In this document: one piece after another, positions 27,374-36,212 of the stretch
Layout: each line of letters begins with the position of its first letter
Position numbering within the stretch: position 1 is the stretch's first letter
From: Acidicapsa acidisoli
Lineage (GTDB): Bacteria > Acidobacteriota > Terriglobia > Terriglobales > Acidobacteriaceae
Direction: 5' to 3'
Assembly (NCBI RefSeq): GCF_025685625.1
Contig: NZ_JAGSYI010000002.1
Span: 992,001 to 1,056,000, forward strand
DNA length: 64,000 nucleotides
The notes under the pieces: model-generated
Database searches by the model: none
What the model saw: only the letters and a program-made list of their open reading frames with translations
Told to the model about the DNA's origin: nothing
Translations under genes and position numbers: made by a program

Positions 27374-29902
27374 CTACCTTCCCTTCGAACCGAACCCAAG
27401 TTGGAAGGTAACCATCACGCTGCGCCCTGGAACCAGCGTCAGTATGTCACCGCCGTTGGGAGCATATGGATTCGCAGCCGTACCTGGATTCGCAGCCGTC
27501 GTTAAGGTGTTGTTGTTGTTGTTGAACAGGTTGTTGACGCTGAACCGGATCTTCGACTGATCCCACTTGGAACCATTCTTGAGCGTATAGTTCAGAAACA
27601 GGTTGGCCACCGAGAACGGAGCAATCGGAATCGCCTGATGCAACAAGTTGCCGTTCGCATCGGTGTTGTCGTTCCACTGCGAGCCGACACGTTTGTTAAA
27701 GAAGCCCAGACTCCAATTCCTATCCTGGTACGTCACGCCTTCCGTTTCCGTGTCGTGCGGAGCGCCGGCTACCCAGAGCGAAGGCGTTGCAGGAGCGCCC
27801 AGAACCGGATTCGCCGCTGCTGCCACGTACTTCGCCGAAGCCAGGGTGCCGTTCAGGAAGACGCTCAGCTTGTGAGTCACAGCGATGTTGCCCTCAGCCT
27901 CGACACCAGTCGTATTGGAGGGTGGAGTCGCGGTGTAAGTGTAGCTATTTGCCACCGGAGCCGCAACATAGGAGTTCTCGAAGTGGATGTAGTAATAGTC
28001 CGCATCAAAGCTGACACGATCCAGCTTCACCACTGTTCCGCCCTGGTAGGTCGAAGAAACCTGCGGCTTGGGCAACACCGTAACTCCAGACGCCCCCGAT
28101 CCCGAAGTCTGGTTTATGTCATAAACTGAGCTCGGCGGAATCTGACTACCCATGCCGTACTGGACATACGCCGACCAGTTAGGCTTGATCCGGTAGTTGG
28201 CCTCAAAAGAGGGCAGCCACGAATTAAAGTTTCCGTCGTTGGTTACGTAAGGCGCGCCGTTCAGGTTGCCCACAATATGACCGTTATCGGCATACTGCTT
28301 CAGGCTCATGTTGTAATAGGCATCCTTCAGGCCCAGCGTGATCGTCCATTTCGGAATCGCCACCAGTTGATATTCGGCAAAGGGCTGCGCCGAATTCGTC
28401 CAGAAGTTCTCGTGGAAGTTGATGCCCGCGATACCGGCCTCATCTAACTCATTAACCGGGTTGGACTTGATCTGAAAGCGGTTGGTGCTCGCATATTCAT
28501 ACCAGAATCCCGTTCGGAACACACCGTATTTCGACGCTGAACTCGCCGAGACGACTTCACCGAACTTGAAGTACTGGTTCATCTTGTCGATGGCGCTTGT
28601 ATCCGTCACCGTATCCGAATTCTGGTAGTACTGATGGTTTGAATAAGCGTAGACGTACGGCTTTACATCCAGCTTCCAACCATGCCCAAGGTCCTTGTTA
28701 AGGTCCACGTACTCGAAATCTGTCGGGATGTGGTTGAAGTAGAACTTGTAGTAGAAGGGGTCGTAAGTGGTCGTACCTGGAAGGAACTCCGTGTTATCCA
28801 TCAGGTAGTTATTGCCGTGCTGGGCGATCTGCGCAGCCGTCACATTATTGTTTGGAGTATTGGCATCGAGAATTACCGAGTTGCCATCGACCGTCAGGTA
28901 AGTCTTGTCAGAAAACTTGTAAGTAAATTTCAGCGCCTCGGCTGTCCGCGTCTGATAGTTGAAGGTCTGATAACCGTCCGAACTCATGTGGTGAGCGTCG
29001 AACCAAAGATTGGCCTTGGGATTTTTCCCGCCGAACAGCCCCGAGTTAAACTCGCCGTCGATCAGATTCGTATTCCACGAACCGTATGAATCCGACAGCC
29101 TGTAGAGCCGGTCCGGCGGCAACTGCGGCGATAGGAAGTGGATCGATCCGCCATAATTCGCCGGCCCGATGTCCGACGCGGTGCCCGGGCTGCGGTCGAA
29201 GTCCACGCCGCCAATGCTCGGCCCAGGGAAATAAGCCCACGAGTGATGCGTAGGGTTGTTGGTGTCCTCGAACGGGATACCATCGTAGGTCACGGTGTAG
29301 TCGCCATCGATGAATCCGCGAAATGAGGTGTCGCTGTCGCCCAGGCCCACGCCGTTCGGGCTCACGCTGAATGTGCCGGGCGCCGTCTGCATGATCTCAG
29401 TAAAGTCCGTCACGGGCGACGTGAATTCACGGATGAATTGGTTGGTGATCTCCGTCCGCGCCGAGCCGGCATCCAGCAGCGCCTTTACCGGCGACAGTTG
29501 GGCTGCCAGTGAGGTGTTGTCTTCCGCGCTCACCGTCACTTCCTCGGCCACCGATGCCAGTGTCAGAGTGACGGAGAGACTTGGACTTGCATCCGCACCC
29601 ACACGAACATGACTGCGGGTAGCGGGAGCAAAACCTGGCGCCACGATCTCGACCGTGTAGCTTCCGTCGGCGAGTCCGTTTATCGAGAAGCGACCCTCGT
29701 TGTTCGTAGCCACCCTGTGGATCGCCGTATTACTTTCGTTATGGACGATGATCGCCGCACCCGCAAGCGCCTGCCCTTTGGGGTCAACGACCGCACCTTG
29801 CAGGGTTCCCGGTGCATTCGATTGAGCCCTCATAAATGGCGACCAAGTCGCCACCAAAATCATCAATAAGCTGTTAAAGACAACGTGATGCCAACGCTTC
29901 AA
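27374..29902 (-). CDS. TonB-dependent receptor with carboxypeptidase-regulatory-like N-domain (copy 1)
   Basis: This 842-residue outer-membrane receptor starts at a TTG at 29902, with GGAGG 7 bases upstream. A signal peptide ending near MRAQS is followed by a carboxypeptidase-regulatory-like (Ig-type) domain (GTLQGAVVDPKGQALAGA, quoted in part), a plug domain (about 130-240) and a 22-strand-type barrel. Such receptors import siderophores, cobalamin or sugars using TonB energy. It is closely related to the next gene; the N-terminal half is nearly collinear. No transporter or substrate-specific enzyme is adjacent, so the ligand is unknown. Confidence 0.9.
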   Translation of the reverse strand: MKRWHHVVFNSLLMILVATWSPFMRAQSNAPGTLQGAVVDPKGQALAGAAIIVHNESNTAIHRVATNNEGRFSINGLADGSYTVEIVAPGFAPATRSHVRVGADASPSLSVTLTLASVAEEVTVSAEDNTSLAAQLSPVKALLDAGSARTEITNQFIREFTSPVTDFTEIMQTAPGTFSVSPNGVGLGDSDTSFRGFIDGDYTVTYDGIPFEDTNNPTHHSWAYFPGPSIGGVDFDRSPGTASDIGPANYGGSIHFLSPQLPPDRLYRLSDSYGSWNTNLIDGEFNSGLFGGKNPKANLWFDAHHMSSDGYQTFNYQTRTAEALKFTYKFSDKTYLTVDGNSVILDANTPNNNVTAAQIAQHGNNYLMDNTEFLPGTTTYDPFYYKFYFNHIPTDFEYVDLNKDLGHGWKLDVKPYVYAYSNHQYYQNSDTVTDTSAIDKMNQYFKFGEVVSASSASKYGVFRTGFWYEYASTNRFQIKSNPVNELDEAGIAGINFHENFWTNSAQPFAEYQLVAIPKWTITLGLKDAYYNMSLKQYADNGHIVGNLNGAPYVTNDGNFNSWLPSFEANYRIKPNWSAYVQYGMGSQIPPSSVYDINQTSGSGASGVTVLPKPQVSSTYQGGTVVKLDRVSFDADYYYIHFENSYVAAPVANSYTYTATPPSNTTGVEAEGNIAVTHKLSVFLNGTLASAKYVAAAANPVLGAPATPSLWVAGAPHDTETEGVTYQDRNWSLGFFNKRVGSQWNDNTDANGNLLHQAIPIAPFSVANLFLNYTLKNGSKWDQSKIRFSVNNLFNNNNNTLTTAANPGTAANPYAPNGGDILTLVPGRSVMVTFQLGFGSKGR

Positions 29903-29977
29903 AAAAAGCCTCCATGGATTGACTCTCTTCCGGCCATCGTTCAGAAACCCGGCGATGAATCGACGTGCAGAGTTAAG

Positions 29978-30028
29978 TTAAGAACTGATTGCTAACGGCT
30001 GTTAACAATCCTGTTAAAACCGTTTAAT
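29978..30028 (-). promoter_or_regulatory. Conserved noncoding block upstream of TonB receptor copy 1
   Basis: This 51-base block matches 32830-32880 at 43 of 51 positions without gaps. Each block ends exactly 75 bases before its receptor's TTG start. It is AT-rich and contains TTAAGAA, TGATTGCTAAC and GTTAAAACC elements. It probably contains the promoter or operator, or the start of the leader. Confidence 0.6.
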
Positions 30029-30151
30029 AGAAAAATGCATAGAAATTAATAAAGGGCGTAATCAAGGTCGATTTGTCTCACTCAGCATGACTTGCCTGAA
30101 GGATTTTGCGGCCATCGGCGTCACCGGCACATGCCCCAGCGCCGATGGAAA

Positions 30152-30205
30152 AGCCCCGCATCTGGCGGAATCCCGATGCCCTGGGACTTTTCCAAATGCG
30201 GGGCT
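30152..30205 (-). terminator. Possible intrinsic terminator for TonB receptor copy 2
   Basis: Fourteen-base arms (30152-30165 and 30192-30205) pair with one mismatch around a 26-base loop. On the minus strand the hairpin is followed by TTTT. It lies about 40 bases beyond the stop of the 30244-32754 gene. The loop is long and the U-tract short, so efficiency is uncertain. Confidence 0.5.
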
Positions 30206-30243
30206 ATGGTTGAATTGCGTTCAGTTCAGATAAGAGGCTTCAA

Positions 30244-32754
30244 TTACCGTCCCTTCGGGCCAAGACCCATCTGGAAGGTAACCATCACGCTCCGCCCGGG
30301 CAGAAGCGTTAAGGTATCCGCACCATTCTCGGCAAAAGGAGTTGTTGATGTCGCGGCATTTGCCGGGGTGATGGCGGTTACGTTGTGATTGTCGAACAGG
30401 TTGTTGAAGCTGAGTTTGATCTTCGACTCGTCAAACCGTGAGCCGTTGTGCAGCGTGTAGTTGAGGAAGAGGTTGGAAACAGAGAAAGAATCGATCGGTA
30501 CCGCTTGATGCACGGACCCGTTGTCATTCCACTGCGAACCGATCCGCTTGTTGAAGAAACCCAGGTCCCAGTGCCTGTCCTGATAGGTAAGCCCTTCGCT
30601 CTCCGTATCATGCGGCGTGCTCGCCACCCATGCTGAAGGAGTAGCCGCAATGGCCGGCGTAGTGCTTGTGGCGGCCTGTGCCGGAGCCGCAACGTACTTC
30701 GCGGTGGTCACAGTGCCATTGAGAAACACGCTCAAGCCGTGAGCCAGATACAGGTTGCCTTCGGCTTCAAAGCCCTTCGTGCGGGAATCAGGGCTCAGGT
30801 ATTCGTAGCTGATGCCTTCGTCCGGACCAGAGGTTGGAGTAAACGAAGAGTATGCATTCTGGAATCGGATGTAGTATCCATCCGCATCCAGGCTGAGCCG
30901 GTTGAGCTTGAGCACCGTTCCGCCCTGGTAGGTCGAGGCTTTGGTCGGATTCGGCAGGCCCTTCACTTCAGCGTTCGTCACGTCAAAGACACTACTCGGC
31001 GGAATGATGCTTCCCTGGCCGAACTGTCCATAGACGGACCAGTTTGGCCGCACACGGTAGTTCGCCTCAAAGGACGGAAGCCACGAGTTATAGCCGGCGT
31101 CGTTCGTCACATACGGAGCGCCGCCAAGGTTTCCAACGATCTTGCCGTTGTCCGCATACTGCTTCAGGCTCATGTTGTAGTATGCGTCCTTGATACCGAG
31201 GGTAATGGTGAGCTTCGGTATCGCAACGTATTGGTATTCGGCAAACGGCTGCACCGAGTTGGTCCAGAAGTTCTCGTGGAAGTTCGGCACTGTTTGGTCA
31301 ATCCAGTCGGTTGGATTGGCAGGAGTCTGATACCGGTTGGTGTACGACCACTCATACCAGAGACCCGCCCGGAAAACTCCATACTTCGAGGCCTGGCTGA
31401 CCGTAAGTGTGTCGCCGAGCCTGTTATAGGAATTCAATTTGTCCGTCGCGCTGGTTGCCGAGATTTTGGTTCCGCTGCCGTTGTAGTGCTGATGGTTGTA
31501 GTAAGAGTAGGTATACGCCTTCGTATCCAGTTTCCAGCCGTGCCCGAGATCTGAAGTCAATCCGGCGTACTCGAAGTCCGTCGGCACATGGTAGAAGAAG
31601 TACCGGTAGTAGTTAGGGTCCAGGTTTCCATTCGCCAGATACTGCGTGCCATCCAGTAGGTAATTATCGCCAAACTCAGCGATCTGGGCCCTTGTCGGAC
31701 TTGCGTTGGGCGTATTGCTATCCAGGATAACTACGCTGCTGAACAGGGAAAGCACAGTCTTATCGGAAAACTTGTAGTTGAACTTCAGCGCGCCTGAGGT
31801 TCTTCTCTGATAATTGAAGGTCTCATAGCCGTCCGAGCTCATGTGATTGCCTTCAAACCACAGGTTGGCCTTCTTGCCCGAGCCGATGAGGCCCGAGTTG
31901 TATTGACCGTCGATCAACTGAGTATTGAAGGAACCGTACGAGTAATCGAGTATGTATCCCTTTTCAATCGGGAGTTGCGGGGAGAGCAGATGGATCGATC
32001 CGCCGAAGTTGGTCGGCCCGATGTCGGAAGCTGTACCGGGGCTGCGGTCGAAGTCCACTCCACCAATGGTCGGCCCAGGAAAGAATGCCCACGAGTGATG
32101 CGTGGGGCTGTTGGTGTCCTCGAAAGGAATTCCGTCATAAGTGATCGTGTAGTCGCCGTCGGCAAAGCCGCGGTAAAAGGTGTTGCTTTGGCCAAGACCG
32201 ACGCCGTTGGGGCTCACGCTGAAGGTGCCGGGCGCCGCCTGCATGATGTCGGTGAAGTCGGTTACCGGCGAGGTGAATTCACGGATATAGGAGTTCGTGA
32301 TCTCCGTGCGTGCCGAACCGGCGTCGAGCATCGCCTTCACCGGCGATAATTGCGCCGCTTCGGAAGTTACGTCCTCCGCGGTTACCGTGACCTCTTCGGC
32401 CACTGAAGCTACTGCTAACGGGATCGACAGAGCCGGAGTTGCGTCCGCGCCTACCCGCACGTGATTGCGCGTAGCCGGAGCAAAACCGGAAGACGAAATC
32501 ACGACAGTATAGCTCCCATCTGCAAGTCCGGTAACTACGAACCGACCTTCGCTGTTGGTAGCTCCTTTGTGGATCTCATCCTTGCTTTCACTCTGTACGG
32601 TGACAACTGCTCCAGAGACTGCCTGCCCTTTCGGGTCTACAACGGAACCTTGCAGAGTCCCAGGCTCATTCGATTGCGCTGCCAAAGGTAACGGCAAGGC
32701 CGCCACCATCATCAACGATATATTTGCGATAACTACGGAAAGCCAGCGTTTCAA
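30244..32754 (-). CDS. TonB-dependent receptor with carboxypeptidase-regulatory-like N-domain (copy 2)
   Basis: This 836-residue paralogue of the preceding receptor starts at a TTG at 32754 behind GGAGG. A signal peptide ends at LAAQS, then comes the regulatory-like domain, then a plug with SPVTDFTDIMQAAPGTFSV, nearly identical in both proteins, then a beta-barrel. The C-terminal region again has GRSVMVTFQMGLGPKGR. Divergence is concentrated in parts of the barrel, likely the surface loops, which fits two receptors for related ligands. The shared upstream block suggests co-regulation after duplication. The ligand is not evident. Confidence 0.9.
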   Translation of the reverse strand: MKRWLSVVIANISLMMVAALPLPLAAQSNEPGTLQGSVVDPKGQAVSGAVVTVQSESKDEIHKGATNSEGRFVVTGLADGSYTVVISSSGFAPATRNHVRVGADATPALSIPLAVASVAEEVTVTAEDVTSEAAQLSPVKAMLDAGSARTEITNSYIREFTSPVTDFTDIMQAAPGTFSVSPNGVGLGQSNTFYRGFADGDYTITYDGIPFEDTNSPTHHSWAFFPGPTIGGVDFDRSPGTASDIGPTNFGGSIHLLSPQLPIEKGYILDYSYGSFNTQLIDGQYNSGLIGSGKKANLWFEGNHMSSDGYETFNYQRRTSGALKFNYKFSDKTVLSLFSSVVILDSNTPNASPTRAQIAEFGDNYLLDGTQYLANGNLDPNYYRYFFYHVPTDFEYAGLTSDLGHGWKLDTKAYTYSYYNHQHYNGSGTKISATSATDKLNSYNRLGDTLTVSQASKYGVFRAGLWYEWSYTNRYQTPANPTDWIDQTVPNFHENFWTNSVQPFAEYQYVAIPKLTITLGIKDAYYNMSLKQYADNGKIVGNLGGAPYVTNDAGYNSWLPSFEANYRVRPNWSVYGQFGQGSIIPPSSVFDVTNAEVKGLPNPTKASTYQGGTVLKLNRLSLDADGYYIRFQNAYSSFTPTSGPDEGISYEYLSPDSRTKGFEAEGNLYLAHGLSVFLNGTVTTAKYVAAPAQAATSTTPAIAATPSAWVASTPHDTESEGLTYQDRHWDLGFFNKRIGSQWNDNGSVHQAVPIDSFSVSNLFLNYTLHNGSRFDESKIKLSFNNLFDNHNVTAITPANAATSTTPFAENGADTLTLLPGRSVMVTFQMGLGPKGR

Positions 32755-32829
32755 AAAAGTGCCTCCATGGATTGATACACTTCGGGGTAGAGTTCTAGAC
32801 CCACGAATGACTTGAAGTGCTAACTTACC

Positions 32830-32880
32830 TTAAGAATTGATTGCTAACATCTGTTCACATTCTCGTTAAAACCCTTTAAT
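32830..32880 (-). promoter_or_regulatory. Conserved noncoding block upstream of TonB receptor copy 2
   Basis: Counterpart of 29978-30028, 43 of 51 bases identical, ungapped and at the same 75-base distance from the start codon. Differences fall mostly at isolated positions, so the block is under constraint or very recently duplicated. The divergence of the two coding regions makes the first option more likely. Confidence 0.6.
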
Positions 32881-33014
32881 CAATTAATGTTTAAGTTTTA
32901 ATAGAGAATCTCTCACGATCCGAGACGGTTCGGCATGCCAGAGGCCGACATTCAAGTCTGCTAACCCACCGTGAGATGGAGGAAAAGCCCTTCGAATAAT
33001 GAGAAAATGATTCT

Positions 33015-33401
33015 GTGATCGTGCTCAAAGTGCAGCATCTGCGTCTGTCTTCGGCTCTGGCTCTCGCCTTCTTCTTCCTGATCCTCTCTCAAATGGTTCT
33101 CGCCGCGGGGCCCAAAGACGCGGAAGCGGCAGGCGCAACGCTTTTTCGCGATAAGGGATGCTCCTACTGTCATGGGGCGACCGCTCAGGGCACGCAAAAG
33201 GGCCCCTCGCTGGCCAACGTTCGCAAGAAATTGAAGCCTGCCCAGATTGCAACTCAGATTGAAAACGGCGGGCAGAAGATGCCTAGTTTCGAAGACTCGC
33301 TTTCCAAAGACGAGGTGGCGCAACTGGTCGCGTTTCTACGCGCGAAACATCGGCCTGAGCCGGCTCCCATAGCGCCCAAGCCGCAAACTCCTGCCCCGTG
33401 A
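33015..33401 (+). CDS. Small exported monohaem cytochrome c
   Basis: This 128-residue protein has a signal peptide (hydrophobic residues 12-30, ending LAAG), a haem site CSYCH (C49, C52, H53) and a likely axial Met in GGQKMPSF (M89). That is a class I cytochrome c fold. A Pro-rich tail follows from about residue 113. It would shuttle electrons in the periplasm. The start is a GTG at 33015 with no strong ribosome site; an upstream GGAGG at about 32980 is too far. It is divergent from TonB receptor copy 2. The terminal oxidase it serves is not in this window. Confidence 0.85.
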   Translation: MIVLKVQHLRLSSALALAFFFLILSQMVLAAGPKDAEAAGATLFRDKGCSYCHGATAQGTQKGPSLANVRKKLKPAQIATQIENGGQKMPSFEDSLSKDEVAQLVAFLRAKHRPEPAPIAPKPQTPAP

Positions 33402-33498
33402 TCAATCCGGGTCAGTAAGGATAGAGCCGGTCTGTCACTATCATCTCCGCGCCCTTCCCCGGGGTCGATCCCATATCAGGGAAGACAAGGAGAACGAA

Positions 33499-33648
33499 AT
33501 GCTTTGGACGATTTTTGTAATTCTGCTGGTGTTGTGGCTTCTGGGATTCACGCTCCATGTTGGCGGCGCGTTGATTCACCTGATCCTGGTCGTGGCAGTG
33601 ATCATGCTCATCTACAACCTCATTGTTGGACGTCGGCCCGTCCTTTAA
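33499..33648 (+). CDS. Small hydrophobic membrane protein (lmo0937-like)
   Basis: A 49-residue protein, MLWTIFVILLVLWLLGF at its start, forms two short hydrophobic helices linked by HVGGALIHL and ends in GRRPVL. This matches the widespread lmo0937-type family of tiny membrane proteins, whose function is unknown although several members are stress-induced. AAGGAG lies 6 bases before the ATG, strong support for translation. It stands alone between the cytochrome c gene and a convergent regulator whose stop is 23 bases away. Confidence 0.85.
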   Translation: MLWTIFVILLVLWLLGFTLHVGGALIHLILVVAVIMLIYNLIVGRRPVL

Positions 33649-33671
33649 TCAAGAAGACGGTCCTGCGGGGA

Positions 33672-34892
33672 TCACCTGTCCGGATTCGTGCTCGGATTCG
33701 TGTCCAGATGCGCACCGCACGACCGTCGCACCACCAGCTTCGTAGGCACCAGAATATCTCTTGTCGGCAGATCCGGGTGTTCCAGTCTTTCCAACATGGT
33801 AGCCATCGCGATCACCCCAATAGCCGGGCAGTTCTGGTGCATCGTGGTCAAGGGAACCGGTAGCAGGCTGGCGTATTTCACGTCATCGATGCCGACTATT
33901 CGCACATCCTCCGGAATCCGCCGTCCCATCGCCAGCAACGTCTGCATCAGGCGCGCGGCTGTTACATCATTCGCGCAAACGATACCTTTCGCCTGCGTGA
34001 TTTCCAGCGCTTTTTTCACAAATTCCTGATCCTGCGCGCTGCCTCGCCACGCCGGTTCCACTTCCGGACGAATTCCGTGTCGTCTCAGCGCCTCATGGAA
34101 ACCCGTGATGCGCGCATCAACCGTCGAGGCTGAGTGGTCTTCGGCGAGGAACGCCAGTTCTCTGACTCCGAGCTGGATCAGGTGTTCCGTTGCCAGAAAG
34201 CCGGTGCGCCGGTTGTCGATGCCCACCAGATCCAGAGATGAACGCTCTGGGTAGGGCAGATAGCACCGGTCCAGCAGCACGATTGGAATCTTCATCCGCT
34301 CCAGCATGCGGACAATGCGCCGGTTCGCAGCATCCTTGTCCGGAATCAGTTCCAGAGGCGCAAAAAATATCCCGGAGACCTTTCGAGCGATGAAATGCTG
34401 CGCCATGTGCTCAGCTTCTTCCGCAACCTCCCGACGCGAGCCGGAAGCTCCCGCTCCGGAAGCGTTGCCCCAGACAAGCGCGTCCGGTCTCGCAAACGGC
34501 GAGCGCATCATGCCGTGGCAGATCGGCTCGAAGATCTCGGTCAGCCCAAGCTCTGGAATCAGCAACCCAAAGGTGTGCCCGTCCACCTGCTGCCTGGTTT
34601 GGACGTGCGTCCCGGCGCCCGGACGTCGCGTCACAAGATTCATGCGCTGTAGTTCCAGCACCGCCTTCGCCACCGTAATGCGCGAGGCGTCGAACATCTT
34701 GCCCAATTCCGCTTCACTCGGCAGCCGGTCGCCCGGTTTGAGCACTCCGGATTGGATACTGCCGTGCAAATAGTCGAAAACTACCTGATGCTTGGGGATT
34801 TTTTTCGAGGACTCGGGGTGCGACGCCTCCGAGATTACAGTCGAGATCGCAGCCGCGTCCGCCGCAGGTATAGTCTTTCCGTGCTTAGCCAT
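33672..34892 (-). CDS. GntR-type transcriptional regulator with LacI-like ligand-binding domain
   Basis: This 406-residue regulator combines an N-terminal GntR winged helix (about residues 32-100: GDRLPSEAELGKMFDASRIT, quoted in part) with a C-terminal periplasmic-binding-protein-like sugar sensor typical of LacI/GalR. This domain pairing is known in AraR-type regulators of sugar catabolism. The ATG at 34892 follows AAGG by 7 bases. Repeats at 34922-34983 just upstream are the likely operator, so it probably controls itself and the divergent aldo/keto reductase. The inducer would be a sugar; the nearby PfkB kinase hints at a ketose. Confidence 0.88.
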   Translation of the reverse strand: MAKHGKTIPAADAAAISTVISEASHPESSKKIPKHQVVFDYLHGSIQSGVLKPGDRLPSEAELGKMFDASRITVAKAVLELQRMNLVTRRPGAGTHVQTRQQVDGHTFGLLIPELGLTEIFEPICHGMMRSPFARPDALVWGNASGAGASGSRREVAEEAEHMAQHFIARKVSGIFFAPLELIPDKDAANRRIVRMLERMKIPIVLLDRCYLPYPERSSLDLVGIDNRRTGFLATEHLIQLGVRELAFLAEDHSASTVDARITGFHEALRRHGIRPEVEPAWRGSAQDQEFVKKALEITQAKGIVCANDVTAARLMQTLLAMGRRIPEDVRIVGIDDVKYASLLPVPLTTMHQNCPAIGVIAMATMLERLEHPDLPTRDILVPTKLVVRRSCGAHLDTNPSTNPDR

Positions 34893-34921
34893 TCACCAAC
34901 CTTGCAATTTCGATACTCGTT

Positions 34922-34983
34922 TGTTCTCTTGATTTCCTGTTCTCTTGATTTCCAATCCCGATGAAACGGAGATCAAGAGAACG
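34922..34983. promoter_or_regulatory. Three-copy 16-bp repeat, probable operator
   Basis: A 16-base motif, TGTTCTCTTGATTTCC, occurs twice in perfect tandem (34922-34937 and 34938-34953). A third copy lies inverted at 34968-34983 with 14 of 16 matches. The cluster sits 30-91 bases upstream of the regulator start and 160 bases before the divergent reductase. That arrangement fits cooperative or looping binding by the GntR/LacI-type protein. The core TTCTCTTGA is kept in all copies. Confidence 0.6.
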
Positions 34984-35144
34984 GTACACGAATGTATCAT
35001 CTTTTGTCGATAGATTGACGATACGATCCATTTTGATTGACTACTCATTACCCTGCGGTGCAATTTTCGAAAATGCGCCATCTGATGGCTCAACCTCATC
35101 TCTGGCAAAGGCTGCAAAACACAAGAAAGGAATTTACCCTTCCA

Positions 35145-36143
35145 ATGGAACATCGTCTTTTTGCCCAAACAGGCATCTCAGTTTCCCGCATGGGACTCGG
35201 CTGCATGGGCATGTCCGAGTTTTATGGTTCCGGACACGCCGACAGCGATCCGACTGAGTCGATCGCAACCATTCACGGCGCGCTCGACCTCGGTGTCAAT
35301 TTCCTCGACACTGCCGACGTTTACGGCGTGGGCCGCAACGAAGAACTGGTTGGCAAGGCCATCGCAGGTCGTCGCAACGAGGTCTTTCTCGCAACAAAAT
35401 TCGGCAATGTCCGTTCCGCTGAGGGTCAGTTCCTCGGTCTTAGCGGCAAGCCGGACTACATTCGGCGGGCATGCGAAGCCAGTCTCAGACGTCTCAATGT
35501 CGATGTGATCGACCTTTACTACCAGCATCGCGTCGATCCCACCACGCCAATCGAAGAAACCGTTGGCGCCATGGCCGATCTGATCAAGGAAGGAAAAGTC
35601 CGATTTCTGGGGCTCTCGGAAGCGGGACCGAACACCATCCGGCGCGCCCATGCGGTCCACCCGATCGCCGCCCTCCAGACCGAATACTCCCTCTGGACGC
35701 GCGATCCCGAAGCTGAAATCCTCGGCGTGACCCGCGAACTGGGCATCGCCTTTGTCCCTTATAGTCCGCTTGGCCGTGGATTTCTCACCGGTCGGTTCCG
35801 CACAATCGATGATCTGGACCCGGCCGACTGGCGGCGCAACAATCCCCGGTTTCAAGGCGAAAACTTCCAGCGCAACCTGGAACTCGTCAAGCTGATTGAA
35901 TCGCTGGCTGCGGCGAAGGGCTGCACGGCGTCGCAACTTGCTCTCGCGTGGCTTCTCTCTCAGGGAGAGGATGTTTTTCCGATCCCGGGCACTACTAAGG
36001 TCCACCGTCTCAAGGAAAACATCGACGCTGTGAAGGTCACACTCACCGCCGATGATCTCGCCGAGATCGACCGCTGCTTCCCTCCCGATGCCGCAACCGG
36101 CACCCGCTATCCCGAAGGCGGGATGCGTGTCCTCAACGGCTGA
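35145..36143 (+). CDS. Aldo/keto reductase
   Basis: I start at the ATG at 35145, behind AAAGGAA, giving 332 residues; the longer open frame to 35037 adds an unlikely leader. It is a (beta/alpha)8 NADPH-dependent reductase of the AKR family with GLGCMGMS, the catalytic Asp and Tyr in DTADVYG, the Lys in ATKFG and the His in YYQHRVD. The C-terminal [16 protein letters not shown] binds the cofactor phosphate. Members reduce aldehydes and sugars. It is divergent from the GntR/LacI-type regulator across the repeat cluster, so a sugar or sugar-derived aldehyde is a reasonable guess. Confidence 0.9.
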   Translation: MEHRLFAQTGISVSRMGLGCMGMSEFYGSGHADSDPTESIATIHGALDLGVNFLDTADVYGVGRNEELVGKAIAGRRNEVFLATKFGNVRSAEGQFLGLSGKPDYIRRACEASLRRLNVDVIDLYYQHRVDPTTPIEETVGAMADLIKEGKVRFLGLSEAGPNTIRRAHAVHPIAALQTEYSLWTRDPEAEILGVTRELGIAFVPYSPLGRGFLTGRFRTIDDLDPADWRRNNPRFQGENFQRNLELVKLIESLAAAKGCTASQLALAWLLSQGEDVFPIPGTTKVHRLKENIDAVKVTLTADDLAEIDRCFPPDAATGTRYPEGGMRVLNG

Positions 36144-36158
36144 AGTAGTTGAGGTTCG

Positions 36159-36208
36159 GTTATCCCAGGTCTCGATATGATGCTCTCGTGCCGAGAACCT
36201 GGGATAAC
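36159..36208. terminator. Hairpin between convergent aldo/keto reductase and sugar kinase
   Basis: Arms at 36159-36174 and 36192-36208 pair over 16 bases with a single bulged base around a 17-base loop. There is no uracil tract on either strand. It lies 15 bases after the reductase stop and 4 before the kinase stop, so it may terminate both transcripts or protect their 3' ends. Confidence 0.55.
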
Positions 36209-36212
36209 TGAT

